The notes beneath the pieces are model-generated. The model did no database searches. It saw only the letters and a list, made by a program, of their open reading frames with translations, and had not been told where the DNA came from. 64,000 nucleotides of DNA from Providencia burhodogranariea DSM 19968 (GTDB lineage Bacteria > Pseudomonadota > Gammaproteobacteria > Enterobacterales > Enterobacteriaceae): contig NZ_KB233222.1 in assembly GCF_000314855.2 (NCBI RefSeq), positions 2,165,342 to 2,229,341 of the forward strand, read 5' to 3'. Of the stretch, positions 37,787-54,035 are shown piece after piece (position 1 is the first letter of the stretch; each line of letters starts with the position of its first letter). Made by a program: the position numbers and the translations under genes.

Positions 37787-40512
37787 TATTCAGATTCAAT
37801 CATATCAATAATATAAAACAGTTCATCATCACTTAATTTAGCACCAATTTTTTCTTCAAGTAAATAATTAGCATGTTGATAAATTTTAAATAACTGACTA
37901 TCCATCAATTTTTGTTTATTATTTTTATTATACTCAATAGATTCATGTCGAATCGATCTTTCCAGTGCTAAACAAATATGAACACAATTTTTTAGTAAAT
38001 CTTTCCCAAAATCATCCAGTTCTCGCTCTTCTCTTATTTTTCGAATAAAAGACATTATAATTGGGACAATTTTCTTCGGATTTAAAAATACTAAAAAATC
38101 TTGTAAGTATTGTTCTGAAAGCTTAGTTACCGTCACTGGATTTTCATCCGATTTTCCTGTTGTAAAGCTTCTACCAATAACATTCTGAAAAGTTAATTCT
38201 CCAGCGGGTGTGAATAAATGGGCTAATGGAATATACGGTGCATCTAATTGCGGATCTATGACCCCTACTGATAATAAAACCTGATAATCGGTGAGTAAGC
38301 TGTGTTTTTCTGATAAGACTTCATCAACTGAAATATTGACGATGTGGATATCCTTTCGATTCATTTCATCTAGAATAGAGCGTAATAGATCTTGTAATTT
38401 TTTAGCGATCCCTTTCCCTGTTGAACAAATGGCCAGAATCGCTAATGGTTTTTCCGTTAATGCGAGATAATCCGGCTTATTAGCGCCATAACCTTTAAAG
38501 TGCTGTAAGCTAAAATAGATTTCATTTAAATCTGCATTCAAAATTACCGTTCTACGTAGGGCTTCGATCACTAAAGGAGTGGAAACCATATCTAATGTTT
38601 TGACAGGAATATTATATTCTTGTTCGATTATCTCACCAGCTTGCAATAAGGAGCCCATATCAACCAGTAATAAAAAACCTTTTGCATTTTCGGTCGATAT
38701 AATGGTTCCTTTGATTTTATCTATAGCTTGATTTGGACGAATATCCAGTGGCATATCTACGGCTGTTATATTCTGTTCGCCAATTAATTTTTTAGCGATA
38801 TCTGCCATGTTACTCGCAATTTTTTCACCGTGAGTGGCAACAATAATATGTATGACTTTCCCTCGTTCATGAACAACAAGAGATGATAACAAAATAGTGA
38901 GGTAAGCAACCTCATCATCATTAATCGAAACATTAAAATCACTTTGAAGCCGTGTTTTGATGGTCTGAGCAGAACCATATTCTTTAAATTTATCGATGGC
39001 ATAACGACGAGTCCAAGTATTCACACGGTAAGTTTGTGGATTGTCGATAATATTCTGTAAATGATAGCCAAATAAATAAACAAATCCGTTGCCTAACTCT
39101 TTACCAAGTTGCAACGTAATCTCAGCTTGTAATGAATAACAGAAATTAAGTATTTTACTATCGATGCCATGATCAAAATTATCTTTGCTATTTTGAATGT
39201 TAAATGACAAGAAATTATTAAGTTCAGATGTAATATAGCGATTAACTTGTTGGATATCGAATTTTTGGTCTAAGATAAAATTCATTCTATTATCAATGAA
39301 TTCATAAACCTTAAAAGGCGTATCATGCTTAGTTAAATCGATATAGCTGTCATTTGATAATTGATAATGTGGACTATCTGGTGATACATGAATACCATCA
39401 CCAATTGCTCGCTTTATTTTAGATTGATAGTCATTGTCACGCTCTAGGTTAAAAACGCCCATTTTCGTGGTCAATTCTAGTGCTTCAAAGTTTACATTTA
39501 TATGATTTTCATGAGCACTTTTATCAATAAAAAATTGAGCACATACAGATTGTATGGTGGACTTTAATTTGCCAATATTGCCAGTAAATGAAGAACCCAC
39601 AATAGCTTTGACACTTTCTGGGTCAAGCGATACTGCACAGTTAATTCGTTTAGATTCAATCTCTACGAGGAATTTAACCAGCTCAATTTGATCTTCTGGT
39701 GTTCGTTGGGCGAGATTAGGAAGATGTATCGTAATCGGGATACGTCTTAAAAAAGTTGATAACAGTGCTGAGCTAGGTTCTTCAGTGGTTGCACAGACGA
39801 GTAATATTTCAGATTCTCTATGGCGTTTTGTCTCACCTAAGAAGCCGTATGTCCCCGTATCCATAAAATAAAAGATCATCTCCTGACCTTCTGGGGGTAA
39901 CCGGTGTACTTCATCTAGGAATAACATTCCGCCATTTGCTTCACTAATTAATCCTGCTTTGTCTTTATCAGCACCTGTGAATGCCCCTTTAGCATGACCA
40001 AAAATATGGGAAACAAGTAGCTGAGGATTACTTGCATAATCAGCGCAATTAAATACAATGAATGGTGCATTATCTGCCAGACGATTCATGAACACAGCGT
40101 ATTTGTACATTAAAGTTGCAAAAAGACTTTTTCCTACGCCAGTATCTCCTGTTAATAAAGTATGTAACCCCTTAGGTGGGTAAATCACTGCCGCCTTTGC
40201 TTGGCTGATCTGTTTTTTTAAGCTTGAGTTATATCCTAAAAGATAATAAAAGGGATCAGGGATATTTGACTTTAAATATTCAGTTGTATTCTTTTCTACG
40301 TTTCCAATAAGTTCCTTTTTGTTCGTATGATATTGAACTGGGCGCGTATTTGTTTTATAAATTAATCCTTCATTAACCAGGATATTTAGGTAATGACTAA
40401 CGTTAGCTCTTGATATTCCAGTTTGTTCAACTATTTCAATTGTCGTCGCACTTATTGAATTATTTTGCGTTAATTCAATCACTTTTTCCAATATTCTATC
40501 TTTCCTACTCAT
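37786..40512 (-). CDS. LevR-type sigma-54 activator with PRD and PTS domains
   Basis: A 908-residue transcription activator. In order: an N-terminal winged helix (about 1-60), an AAA+ domain with Walker A GDTGVGKSLF (near 115) and the sigma-54 contact loop GAFTGA (near 170), a first PTS regulation domain (about 440-550), an EIIA-mannose-like domain (about 555-690), a GatB-like EIIB segment, and a second PRD at the C-terminus. This is the LevR/DagR architecture: phosphorylation by the PTS tunes activity. It is convergent with the PTS operon. ATG at 40512 is chosen; a TTG at 40518 is also open. Confidence 0.92.
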   Translation of the reverse strand: MSRKDRILEKVIELTQNNSISATTIEIVEQTGISRANVSHYLNILVNEGLIYKTNTRPVQYHTNKKELIGNVEKNTTEYLKSNIPDPFYYLLGYNSSLKKQISQAKAAVIYPPKGLHTLLTGDTGVGKSLFATLMYKYAVFMNRLADNAPFIVFNCADYASNPQLLVSHIFGHAKGAFTGADKDKAGLISEANGGMLFLDEVHRLPPEGQEMIFYFMDTGTYGFLGETKRHRESEILLVCATTEEPSSALLSTFLRRIPITIHLPNLAQRTPEDQIELVKFLVEIESKRINCAVSLDPESVKAIVGSSFTGNIGKLKSTIQSVCAQFFIDKSAHENHINVNFEALELTTKMGVFNLERDNDYQSKIKRAIGDGIHVSPDSPHYQLSNDSYIDLTKHDTPFKVYEFIDNRMNFILDQKFDIQQVNRYITSELNNFLSFNIQNSKDNFDHGIDSKILNFCYSLQAEITLQLGKELGNGFVYLFGYHLQNIIDNPQTYRVNTWTRRYAIDKFKEYGSAQTIKTRLQSDFNVSINDDEVAYLTILLSSLVVHERGKVIHIIVATHGEKIASNMADIAKKLIGEQNITAVDMPLDIRPNQAIDKIKGTIISTENAKGFLLLVDMGSLLQAGEIIEQEYNIPVKTLDMVSTPLVIEALRRTVILNADLNEIYFSLQHFKGYGANKPDYLALTEKPLAILAICSTGKGIAKKLQDLLRSILDEMNRKDIHIVNISVDEVLSEKHSLLTDYQVLLSVGVIDPQLDAPYIPLAHLFTPAGELTFQNVIGRSFTTGKSDENPVTVTKLSEQYLQDFLVFLNPKKIVPIIMSFIRKIREERELDDFGKDLLKNCVHICLALERSIRHESIEYNKNNKQKLMDSQLFKIYQHANYLLEEKIGAKLSDDELFYIIDMIESE

Positions 40513-40924
40513 ATACAAAGTGTTTCCTATAGTAATATTTTTATTGATGGGGCACTTAGTGATATAAATTTGGTTTTTAATAAAAAATTAAAATATAATA
40601 AAACTTGAAGATTAATAAAGATATAAAATCTATTACTAATATAATTCATGTCGTATCTAAATGACAAGTGATGCTATCCACAAAGTATTAATAATATGAT
40701 AAAACAAATCTAATTGAAAATAATCAATATCAAAATAACGTGGAGTATGATGTCCATATATCGAAATCAGTAAATTAGACATAAAAAATGAGGTAATTAA
40801 ATTTACGCTATAAACAAAATAAAGTTAATATTATACTTAAATAATAGTTGCATTTTTATTTAACTAATATTCAAATTTAATGTTAACTTTTTAAAATATT
40901 TCTTGATAATTTAAAAACAAAAAA
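40513..40924. other. Intergenic region between the activator and serS
   Basis: About 410 very AT-rich bases between two minus-strand genes. GAAACACTTT (minus strand, 40526-40517), related to the PTS operator sites, overlaps the leader of the activator gene. No gene is supported. Confidence 0.6.
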
Positions 40925-40955
40925 TAAAAAACCGCCACTGCAATAGTGACGGTTA
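40925..40955 (-). terminator. Terminator of serS
   Basis: ACCGTCACT pairs with AGTGGCGGT across one mismatch (minus strand, about 40954-40930), followed by TTTTTTATTTT, 28 bases past the serS stop. Confidence 0.85.
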
Positions 40956-40982
40956 TATTCATAATTAATTATGACGCGATGA

Positions 40983-42690
<1,708 letters not shown>

Positions 42691-44034
42691 TTAGCGATAG
42701 CGTTTTGTTGAGCTATTTTGATCCTGCTGCGTTAACCAGTTTAATTTTTCGGCTATTTTACTTTCTAAGCCGCGATTTGTTGGCTGATAATACTGAGTAT
42801 GTTGCATTTCTGGCGGAAAGTAGACTTCCCCCGCAGCATAAGCATTCTCTTCATCATGCGCATAGCGATACTCCTTCCCTGCCCCTAACTCTTTAAGTAG
42901 CTTAGTCGGTGCATTTCGTAAATGAGCAGGAACATCATAGTCAGGTTGCATTTGTGCATCAGCTAGCGCTGCTTTATAGGCGGTATAAACAGCATTACTT
43001 TTGGGAGCACAGGCTAAGTAAACAATCGCTTGTGCAATCGCTCTTTCCCCTTCTGCTGGCCCGATACGAGTGAAGCAATCCCATGCAGAAATAGCGACTT
43101 GCATGGCTCGAGGATCTGCATTACCGACATCTTCAGAAGCAATCGCTAATAAACGACGTGCGACATACAGCGGATCTCCTCCAGCGGTGATAATGCGCGC
43201 ATACCAATATAGTGCAGCATCTGGCGCAGAACCGCGTACTGATTTATGTAAAGCAGAAATTAAGTCGTAATAACGATCGCCTTTGTTATCAAAACGCGCA
43301 GTACGTTCCCCACTAACCTCTTTGAGTAATTCAGCCGTTAAAACACGCTGGCCTTGGTCATTACTTTCGGCCATGTCAGCCATCATTTCTAAGAGATTGA
43401 GTGAACGCCTTGCATCACCATTAACTAACTCTGCAATTAATTTCCGAGTGCTATCAGGCAAAATAATATTTTGCCCTCCCAACCCACGAGTTGAATCACT
43501 CATTGCTTGCAATAACACTTCTTCAATATCGCTGACATCTAGAGACTTGAGTAAATAAACTCGGGCTCGAGACAAGAGCGCTGAATTTAATTCAAAAGAG
43601 GGGTTTTCAGTCGTGGCACCAATAAAGGTAATTGTGCCATCTTCAATATGTGGCAAAAATGCATCTTGTTGGCTTTTATTAAAGCGATGAACTTCATCCA
43701 CAAATAAAATAGTTCGACGCCCTGCACTACGATTTTGTCGGGCTTTTTCTATTGCTTCGCGGATCTCTTTAATACCAGAGGTGACAGCAGATATTCGTTC
43801 TATATCCGCTTGAGCGTAGTGACCAATAATTTCAGCTAGCGTTGTTTTACCTGTTCCTGGAGGCCCCCACAAAATCATTGAATGTAAATGGCCCGATTTT
43901 ATTGCACGAGGTAACGGTTTACCTTTGGCAAATAAATGTTTTTGACCGATATATTGTTCAAGTACCTCTGGGCGCATACGTGCAGCCAGAGGTTGAAATT
44001 CATTTTGTGAAAAATCGAGTGATAGGTTACCCAC
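42691..44034 (-). CDS. rarA: Replication-associated recombination protein A
   Basis: RarA is an AAA+ ATPase, related to clamp-loader subunits and RuvB, that acts at stalled replication forks. The 447-residue protein has Walker [10 protein letters not shown], Walker [13 protein letters not shown], the sensor GATTENPSF, and the C-terminal tetramerisation domain with [20 protein letters not shown]. It follows lolA by nine bases on the minus strand, the conserved lolA-rarA pair. Confidence 0.97.
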   Translation of the reverse strand: MGNLSLDFSQNEFQPLAARMRPEVLEQYIGQKHLFAKGKPLPRAIKSGHLHSMILWGPPGTGKTTLAEIIGHYAQADIERISAVTSGIKEIREAIEKARQNRSAGRRTILFVDEVHRFNKSQQDAFLPHIEDGTITFIGATTENPSFELNSALLSRARVYLLKSLDVSDIEEVLLQAMSDSTRGLGGQNIILPDSTRKLIAELVNGDARRSLNLLEMMADMAESNDQGQRVLTAELLKEVSGERTARFDNKGDRYYDLISALHKSVRGSAPDAALYWYARIITAGGDPLYVARRLLAIASEDVGNADPRAMQVAISAWDCFTRIGPAEGERAIAQAIVYLACAPKSNAVYTAYKAALADAQMQPDYDVPAHLRNAPTKLLKELGAGKEYRYAHDEENAYAAGEVYFPPEMQHTQYYQPTNRGLESKIAEKLNWLTQQDQNSSTKRYR

Positions 44035-44043
44035 TATTTCCTC

Positions 44044-44664
44044 TTATTTGCCACCAGAACGCTGATCATCAAGTGTCACACCTTTAGGTACAGTAAATGA
44101 GAATTTACTCTTATCGACATTGCCATTTTTTTGCTCTTTCAACTGATAAGCGCTGGTTTGCCCGTCTTGCTCAATAGCTGAAAATTTCTCAATTGTTCCT
44201 TCAGGCGAAACCGTGATCGAAAAAAGCTTCAATGTGCCGTTGGTTAATTTAGGTTTTAGGTCAAAGGTATTACCCTGCTGAATGATGGAATACTGTTTCC
44301 AATCTAACGGGTTATTGCGAGTAATCAGTAAAAATGGCGTGTCTTGTGTCGCATCTGCTAAATTAGTCACCGTGACTTGCTCAACAAAAGGGTTGTAGAA
44401 CCATAAATTTTTGCCATCAGAAACCAAAACACTTTCATCCGGAGATGTCATGTTCCAGTTAAATAAATTGGGGCGTTGAAGCCACAATTCACCAACACCT
44501 TCTTGCACCAGATCACCTTCTGGGCTAGTCACTTTTTGAGAGAAACTGGCGTGAAAGCTATTAACTTTATTCAGGCGTTCCTGAAGATCTTGGCTGGCGT
44601 CTGCCAGTACTGAGCCGATATGTAAACTGAGGACGAATGCGCCCAATAACATCATTTTTTTCAT
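44044..44664 (-). CDS. lolA: Outer-membrane lipoprotein carrier protein LolA
   Basis: LolA ferries lipoproteins across the periplasm from LolCDE to LolB. The 206-residue precursor has a signal peptide ([13 protein letters not shown] to VLA, about 21 residues) and the mature fold starting [13 protein letters not shown], with the hydrophobic-cavity stretch [18 protein letters not shown]. The ATG at 44664 is preferred for its signal peptide and AAAGG upstream; seven extra codons are open upstream. It lies between ftsK and rarA as in E. coli. Confidence 0.96.
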   Translation of the reverse strand: MKKMMLLGAFVLSLHIGSVLADASQDLQERLNKVNSFHASFSQKVTSPEGDLVQEGVGELWLQRPNLFNWNMTSPDESVLVSDGKNLWFYNPFVEQVTVTNLADATQDTPFLLITRNNPLDWKQYSIIQQGNTFDLKPKLTNGTLKLFSITVSPEGTIEKFSAIEQDGQTSAYQLKEQKNGNVDKSKFSFTVPKGVTLDDQRSGGK

Positions 44665-44868
44665 CGAACAAAGACCTTTTATCAATACTATAAGAGACGC
44701 TACGCCTTTATATCTATCTAACTTGTTGCTTATTGCTACGCATGAAGACGAATTCCAAAACCTGAGCCATATATCTACCTATATGGTTCGCGGTTGCTTC
44801 GCTATTCATTCAGATCAATCCACAATATTTTAGATATATACCCACTTATATTACACATACAATTAATA

Positions 44869-48576
<3,708 letters not shown>

Positions 48577-49073
48577 TACTGTTTCTTTGCTTACTGATGA
48601 TGTCACTCGTGTCGAGACGAACTCATTTGAATTCGCAATGATTATACGCGCATTGTTGAAGGCCATTCTAACATCAATCACCTTCTTGTGCGTGACTTGT
48701 TGCTGCTATGGCAAACTAAACCGCTATATACTCAAAATAATTCGATTTGCATGTAGGCGACAAGGAAAGATAGACGGGGAGCATAGATAAACTATGTAAC
48801 TCGACTAGCTGAGCGCAATCAACAACCATGCAACTTGAAGTATGACGAGTATTGATACATTGGGATGCAGTATTTCATCTTAATGATTAGGATTCAATTT
48901 CTATTTGAAGTTAAAAATCTTAAATATTTATAGCTTTAATATCAACAAATTGAAACTAAAAATTACGTTTATTTACTGTTATTTCAGTAAACATCATAAA
49001 ACAACCGATAGATATTAAAATGGAGAGGTTAAAAATTATTAATTTGAAGTGATTTTACTGCCTCAAACGGAAC
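48577..49073. other. ftsK/lrp intergenic region
   Basis: About 500 bases between two minus-strand genes, holding an ERIC-like element (48727-48853) and otherwise AT-rich sequence. No gene is supported; ftsK promoters are expected here. Confidence 0.6.
48727..48853. repeat. ERIC-like element, about 127 bp
   Basis: Terminal inverted repeats TATACTC with TTCGATTTGCATG (48727-48753) and CATGCAACTTGAAGTATGAC, GAGTATT (48828-48853) agree at about 20 of 26 positions. The interior has AGGCGACAAGG and GAGCGCAATCAAC, echoes of the ERIC flanks. The total length of 127 bp is that of ERIC/IRU elements. It is the best copy in this window. Confidence 0.65.
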
Positions 49074-49095
49074 AACGCTGAGTAAACTCAGCGTT
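49074..49095. other. Hairpin downstream of lrp
   Basis: A perfect 9-bp stem AACGCTGAG with CTCAGCGTT around a 4-base loop lies 60 bases past the lrp stop. On the minus strand it is followed by GTTCCGTTTG, not a T tract, so it may stabilise the lrp mRNA end rather than terminate alone. Confidence 0.6.
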
Positions 49096-49154
49096 GAAAC
49101 TGCAGTGCGACAACAATGACAAATGTTGTGCAGGAATGAGACTCTCTAAGCCTG

Positions 49155-49649
49155 TTAGCGAGTTTTAATAACCAGACGGTTACTCTGCTTAACTTCTTCC
49201 ATAACTACATAGGTACGAGTATCGTTCACACCTGGTAGACGCAGAAGGGTCTCTCCAAGCAGCTTACGATAAGCGGACATATCAGGCACACGCGTTTTCA
49301 ACAGATAATCGAAATCACCAGAAACAAGGTGACATTCTTGAATCTCTTCAAGTTTTTGAACTGCAGTGTTGAATTGTTCAAAAACATCTGGCGCGCCACG
49401 GTTTAAGGTAATTTCAACAAAAACCAGTAGTGATGCATCTAGATAGTGCGGGTTCAGTAATGCTGTATAGCCAGAAATAAACCCTTGTCTCTCCAAACGA
49501 CGAACACGCTCTAAGCATGGAGTTGGTGATAAACCAACACGTTTAGACAGTTCCACGTTAGAAATACGTCCATCTTTCTGGAGTTCGTTGAGTATATTTC
49601 TATCGATACGGTCGAGGTCTTTTCCTGGACGCTTTTTATTGTCAATCAT
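49155..49649 (-). CDS. lrp: Leucine-responsive regulatory protein
   Basis: The global feast/famine regulator Lrp, 164 residues, almost identical to E. coli Lrp. The helix-turn-helix is RISNVELSKRVGLSPTPCLE, and the RAM domain includes HLVSGDFDYLLKTRVPDMS. It controls amino-acid metabolism, pili and transport. It lies between ftsK and the divergent trxB, as in E. coli. It is a different gene from the AsnC-type regulator at 31 kb. Confidence 0.98.
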   Translation of the reverse strand: MIDNKKRPGKDLDRIDRNILNELQKDGRISNVELSKRVGLSPTPCLERVRRLERQGFISGYTALLNPHYLDASLLVFVEITLNRGAPDVFEQFNTAVQKLEEIQECHLVSGDFDYLLKTRVPDMSAYRKLLGETLLRLPGVNDTRTYVVMEEVKQSNRLVIKTR

Positions 49650-51156
<1,507 letters not shown>

Positions 51157-51591
51157 CCATCGCTAAATACAGCAAGGCATCTTGTGGTGCCTTACTACCC
51201 TACAAATTACCATCAATCTCGGTAACCATTCGAATAAATGCGTTATCTGCATTTGACTTGCTAAAATACAACCTTGTTTTGGTGTAAGCTTATATTGAGC
51301 TTTAACCTTGTAGCCTATAAATATTAAAAATATTTCCCAGAAAGGAAATCAGTACAAGTTAGTAACTACAAGGATAATATATTTGTGGTTATTCCTATTT
51401 TTTGGTCAAAATATTTTTTGTTATTCAATCTGTTATCATTTTACTGCCAACGATTTGTTAAAATTAAATAAATTTAGATATTCATCTCTGAGCATAGATG
51501 AGTAAAGGAAACTTGTGACGCTTCAAGTTAACTTGGTATAAAGTTTATTTACAGGGAGTGCAAAAAAACAATTTTATCGATAAATATATAG

Positions 51592-51605
51592 CGTGACATG
51601 TCACG
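51592..51605. promoter_or_regulatory. Perfect 14-bp palindrome, operator-like
   Basis: CGTGACATGTCACG is fully symmetric and stands out in AT-rich DNA about 435 bases after trxB and 660 bases before cydD. It looks like a dimeric regulator site, but I cannot name the regulator. Confidence 0.35.
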
Positions 51606-52113
51606 TTTTGTGGTAGAAAATTGCATCCCATACGACAAACCTCAATTAAAACCCTTTAGTTTCAAAGGTTTAAGTTTAACCATTGTAATTTATGCACTAC
51701 ATCATTATTCAATTATTATGTCATTATTTGAATTCTAATTGTGCGATCAGGAAGTAACCCCTATGTCACCTCACTTACTCATTAAGCTCAAAGCTCATTA
51801 AGTTTAAGTACATCTAACTTTTTGGATTAATCGTTTTTAGGGCAATAAATCTGATCACTGAACTTACTTTTAGTGATTTTATTACCTGATGTTCAGTTTA
51901 AATTAACTCGCACTTTCACTTACTACGATTTTAATAAACGCTAGTTCACATTATTATATTTTACCTTTATAAAACATATTACTAACAATAAACTGTGCTA
52001 TTTTAATAACACGCTTTTATTATATAACATATCTCAAAGAAGCTGTTATGATAGAAAAAACTCCGTTAGTCTTTAATCTTTTACGCATTTTAGCTAGCGG
52101 CATACTCTCAATA

Positions 52114-52244
52114 CATACCTTAAATTATTCAAGTTGCTGTAGGCTACCGGCGAAGAAATTTAGAGCCACGACTAACATTGTGATTCAAGTCTTAGGCTTC
52201 GCCTGCAATAAGTCACTAACGACAACTTGAGTATGATGGGTATT
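52114..52244. repeat. ERIC-like element upstream of cydD
   Basis: CATACC and ATTATTCAAGTTGC (52114-52137) face CAACTTGAGTATGATGGGTAT (52223-52243; given here as a 21-base span, key parts CAACTTGAG and GATGGGTAT) in inverted orientation. About 131 bp in total, with an interior GGCTTCGCC stem. It ends 25 bases before the cydD ATG. Confidence 0.55.
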
Positions 52245-52268
52245 AAAACACCTGCACACTAAATCATT

Positions 52269-54035
52269 ATGGATAAAACAAGACAGATTGAATTGGTACG
52301 TTGGTTAAAGCAGCATAGCACTTCCGCAAAGCGTTGGTTGCGTATTTCTATGCTATTAGGCATTGTTAGTGGCCTGCTTATTATCGCACAAGCATGGTTT
52401 TTAGCGGTAATACTGCAAGCTCTCATTATGGATCATATTCCACGAGAACAACTGGTTACCTCATTTATATTACTTTTGGTTGTGTTTGTGCTACGCGCAC
52501 TCGTGACGTTAGTTCGAGAACGTGTCGGATTTCGTTGTGGACAAATGGTACGCCAAGAGATCCGTACACAAGTACTCGATAAGCTCCAAGAATTAGGCCC
52601 TGTGTGGGTCAAAGGCAGGCCTGCTGGTAGTTGGGCTACCATTGTATTGGAACAAATTGAAGATATGCAGGAGTACTATTCTCGCTATCTTCCGCAAATG
52701 TACCTTGCTGGTATTATCCCAATTATGATTTTAATTGCTATCTTCCCATTTAACTGGGCTGCAGCATTAATTCTACTTGTGACAGCGCCATTAATTCCCA
52801 TTTTTATGGCGTTAGTGGGCCTAGGTGCTGCAGATGCTAACCGCCGTAATTTTGTTGCACTTGGTCGACTTAGTGGCAGCTTTCTTGATAGGCTGCGTGG
52901 CTTAGAGACTTTACGTTTATTTTTTCGCGAAAAAGCTGAAGTAGAGCAAATTCAGGAATCTACTGAGAATTTTCGTTCCAGAACAATGGAAGTCCTGAGA
53001 ATGGCTTTCCTTTCTTCTGGCGTTTTAGAGTTCTTTGCATCAATTTCAATTGCTATTGTCGCGGTTTATTTTGGCTTCTCCTATCTTGGTCAATTCCATT
53101 TTGGTAGCTATGGCCTTCCTGTTACTCTTTTTGCTGGCTTCCTTGCTCTGATTTTATCGCCTGAATTTTTCCAACCACTACGGGATCTAGGTACTTACTA
53201 TCATGCAAAAGCACAAGCGGTTGGCGCCGCTGAAACACTCGTCACACTTTTGGAGAGCGACGGTGAGCAAAAAACTACCGTAGGCAATAAAATTCTAAAA
53301 GACGAGCCCATTCAAATTCAGGCTACTGAGCTAGAAGTTTTATCTCATGATGGGCAATGCCTTGTAGGTCCTTTGAATTTTACTATTGCCGCCAACCAGA
53401 GAATTGCACTTGTCGGTCAAAGCGGTGCAGGAAAAAGCTCTCTGCTCAATTTACTATTAGGTTTTCTACCCTATCGAGGGTCGATTAAAATTAATGGTGA
53501 AGAGCTCAATGAGCTATGCCCAGAGCAATGGCGTGCACTAATTGGCTGGGTTGGCCAAAACCCTCATTTACCAGAGCAAACTTTGGTTGAAAATATCTGC
53601 TTAGGTAAACCTAATGCATCACAAGCCGAAATACAGCAAGCTATTGATGACGCTTACGTTTCAGAGTTTTTACCTATGCTTCCAGAAGGATTAAACACAC
53701 GTCTTGGAGACTATGCAGCTAGGCTCTCGGTTGGCCAAGCACAACGTGTCGCCGTTGCTCGTACACTTCTAAAACCATCTCATCTTCTGCTATTAGATGA
53801 GCCAGCAGCTAGCCTTGATGCTCATAGTGAGCAGCGCGTTATGCACACCTTAAATCAACTAGCACAAAAGCAAACCACTCTCATGGTAACTCACTTGCTA
53901 GAAGAAACGATTAATTATGACCAAATCTGGGTGATGGCTGACGGGAAAATCATTCAGCGTGGTGATTACGCAAAACTAAGCCAATCTGAAGGGCCATTTG
54001 CCCGTTTACTGGCCCACCGCAGTGAGGAGCTTTGA
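52269..54035 (+). CDS. cydD: Heterodimeric ABC transporter subunit CydD
   Basis: CydDC, long described as an exporter of cysteine and glutathione and linked to periplasmic haem handling, is needed to assemble cytochrome bd. The 588-residue subunit has six membrane segments in residues 20-320. Its ATPase domain has Walker A GQSGAGKSS, signature LSVGQAQR (a variant of LSGGQ) and Walker B LLLLDEPAASLD. The variant signature is also seen in CydD of E. coli. The ribosome binding site is weak. The stop overlaps the cydC start. Confidence 0.96.
   Translation: MDKTRQIELVRWLKQHSTSAKRWLRISMLLGIVSGLLIIAQAWFLAVILQALIMDHIPREQLVTSFILLLVVFVLRALVTLVRERVGFRCGQMVRQEIRTQVLDKLQELGPVWVKGRPAGSWATIVLEQIEDMQEYYSRYLPQMYLAGIIPIMILIAIFPFNWAAALILLVTAPLIPIFMALVGLGAADANRRNFVALGRLSGSFLDRLRGLETLRLFFREKAEVEQIQESTENFRSRTMEVLRMAFLSSGVLEFFASISIAIVAVYFGFSYLGQFHFGSYGLPVTLFAGFLALILSPEFFQPLRDLGTYYHAKAQAVGAAETLVTLLESDGEQKTTVGNKILKDEPIQIQATELEVLSHDGQCLVGPLNFTIAANQRIALVGQSGAGKSSLLNLLLGFLPYRGSIKINGEELNELCPEQWRALIGWVGQNPHLPEQTLVENICLGKPNASQAEIQQAIDDAYVSEFLPMLPEGLNTRLGDYAARLSVGQAQRVAVARTLLKPSHLLLLDEPAASLDAHSEQRVMHTLNQLAQKQTTLMVTHLLEETINYDQIWVMADGKIIQRGDYAKLSQSEGPFARLLAHRSEEL

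Larger units (their letters stand above)
51157..52268. other. Long trxB-cydD intergenic region
   Basis: 1.1 kb without a supported gene. It contains a small stem after trxB (AAGGCA with TGCCTT, 51174-51193), a perfect palindrome CGTGACATGTCACG (51592-51605), and an ERIC-like element near the cydD start. The remainder is AT-rich. A 60-codon frame at 52048-52230 lies mostly in the repeat and is not credible. Confidence 0.6.

Noticed and set aside
48577-48681. 35-codon N-terminal extension of ftsK
   Set aside because: The sequence from the ATG at 48576 matches the E. coli N-terminus exactly in position; the extension is unlike the family.
52048-52230. 60-codon frame before cydD
   Set aside because: Most of it lies in the ERIC-like element and the product has no family character; the frame is a by-product of the repeat.
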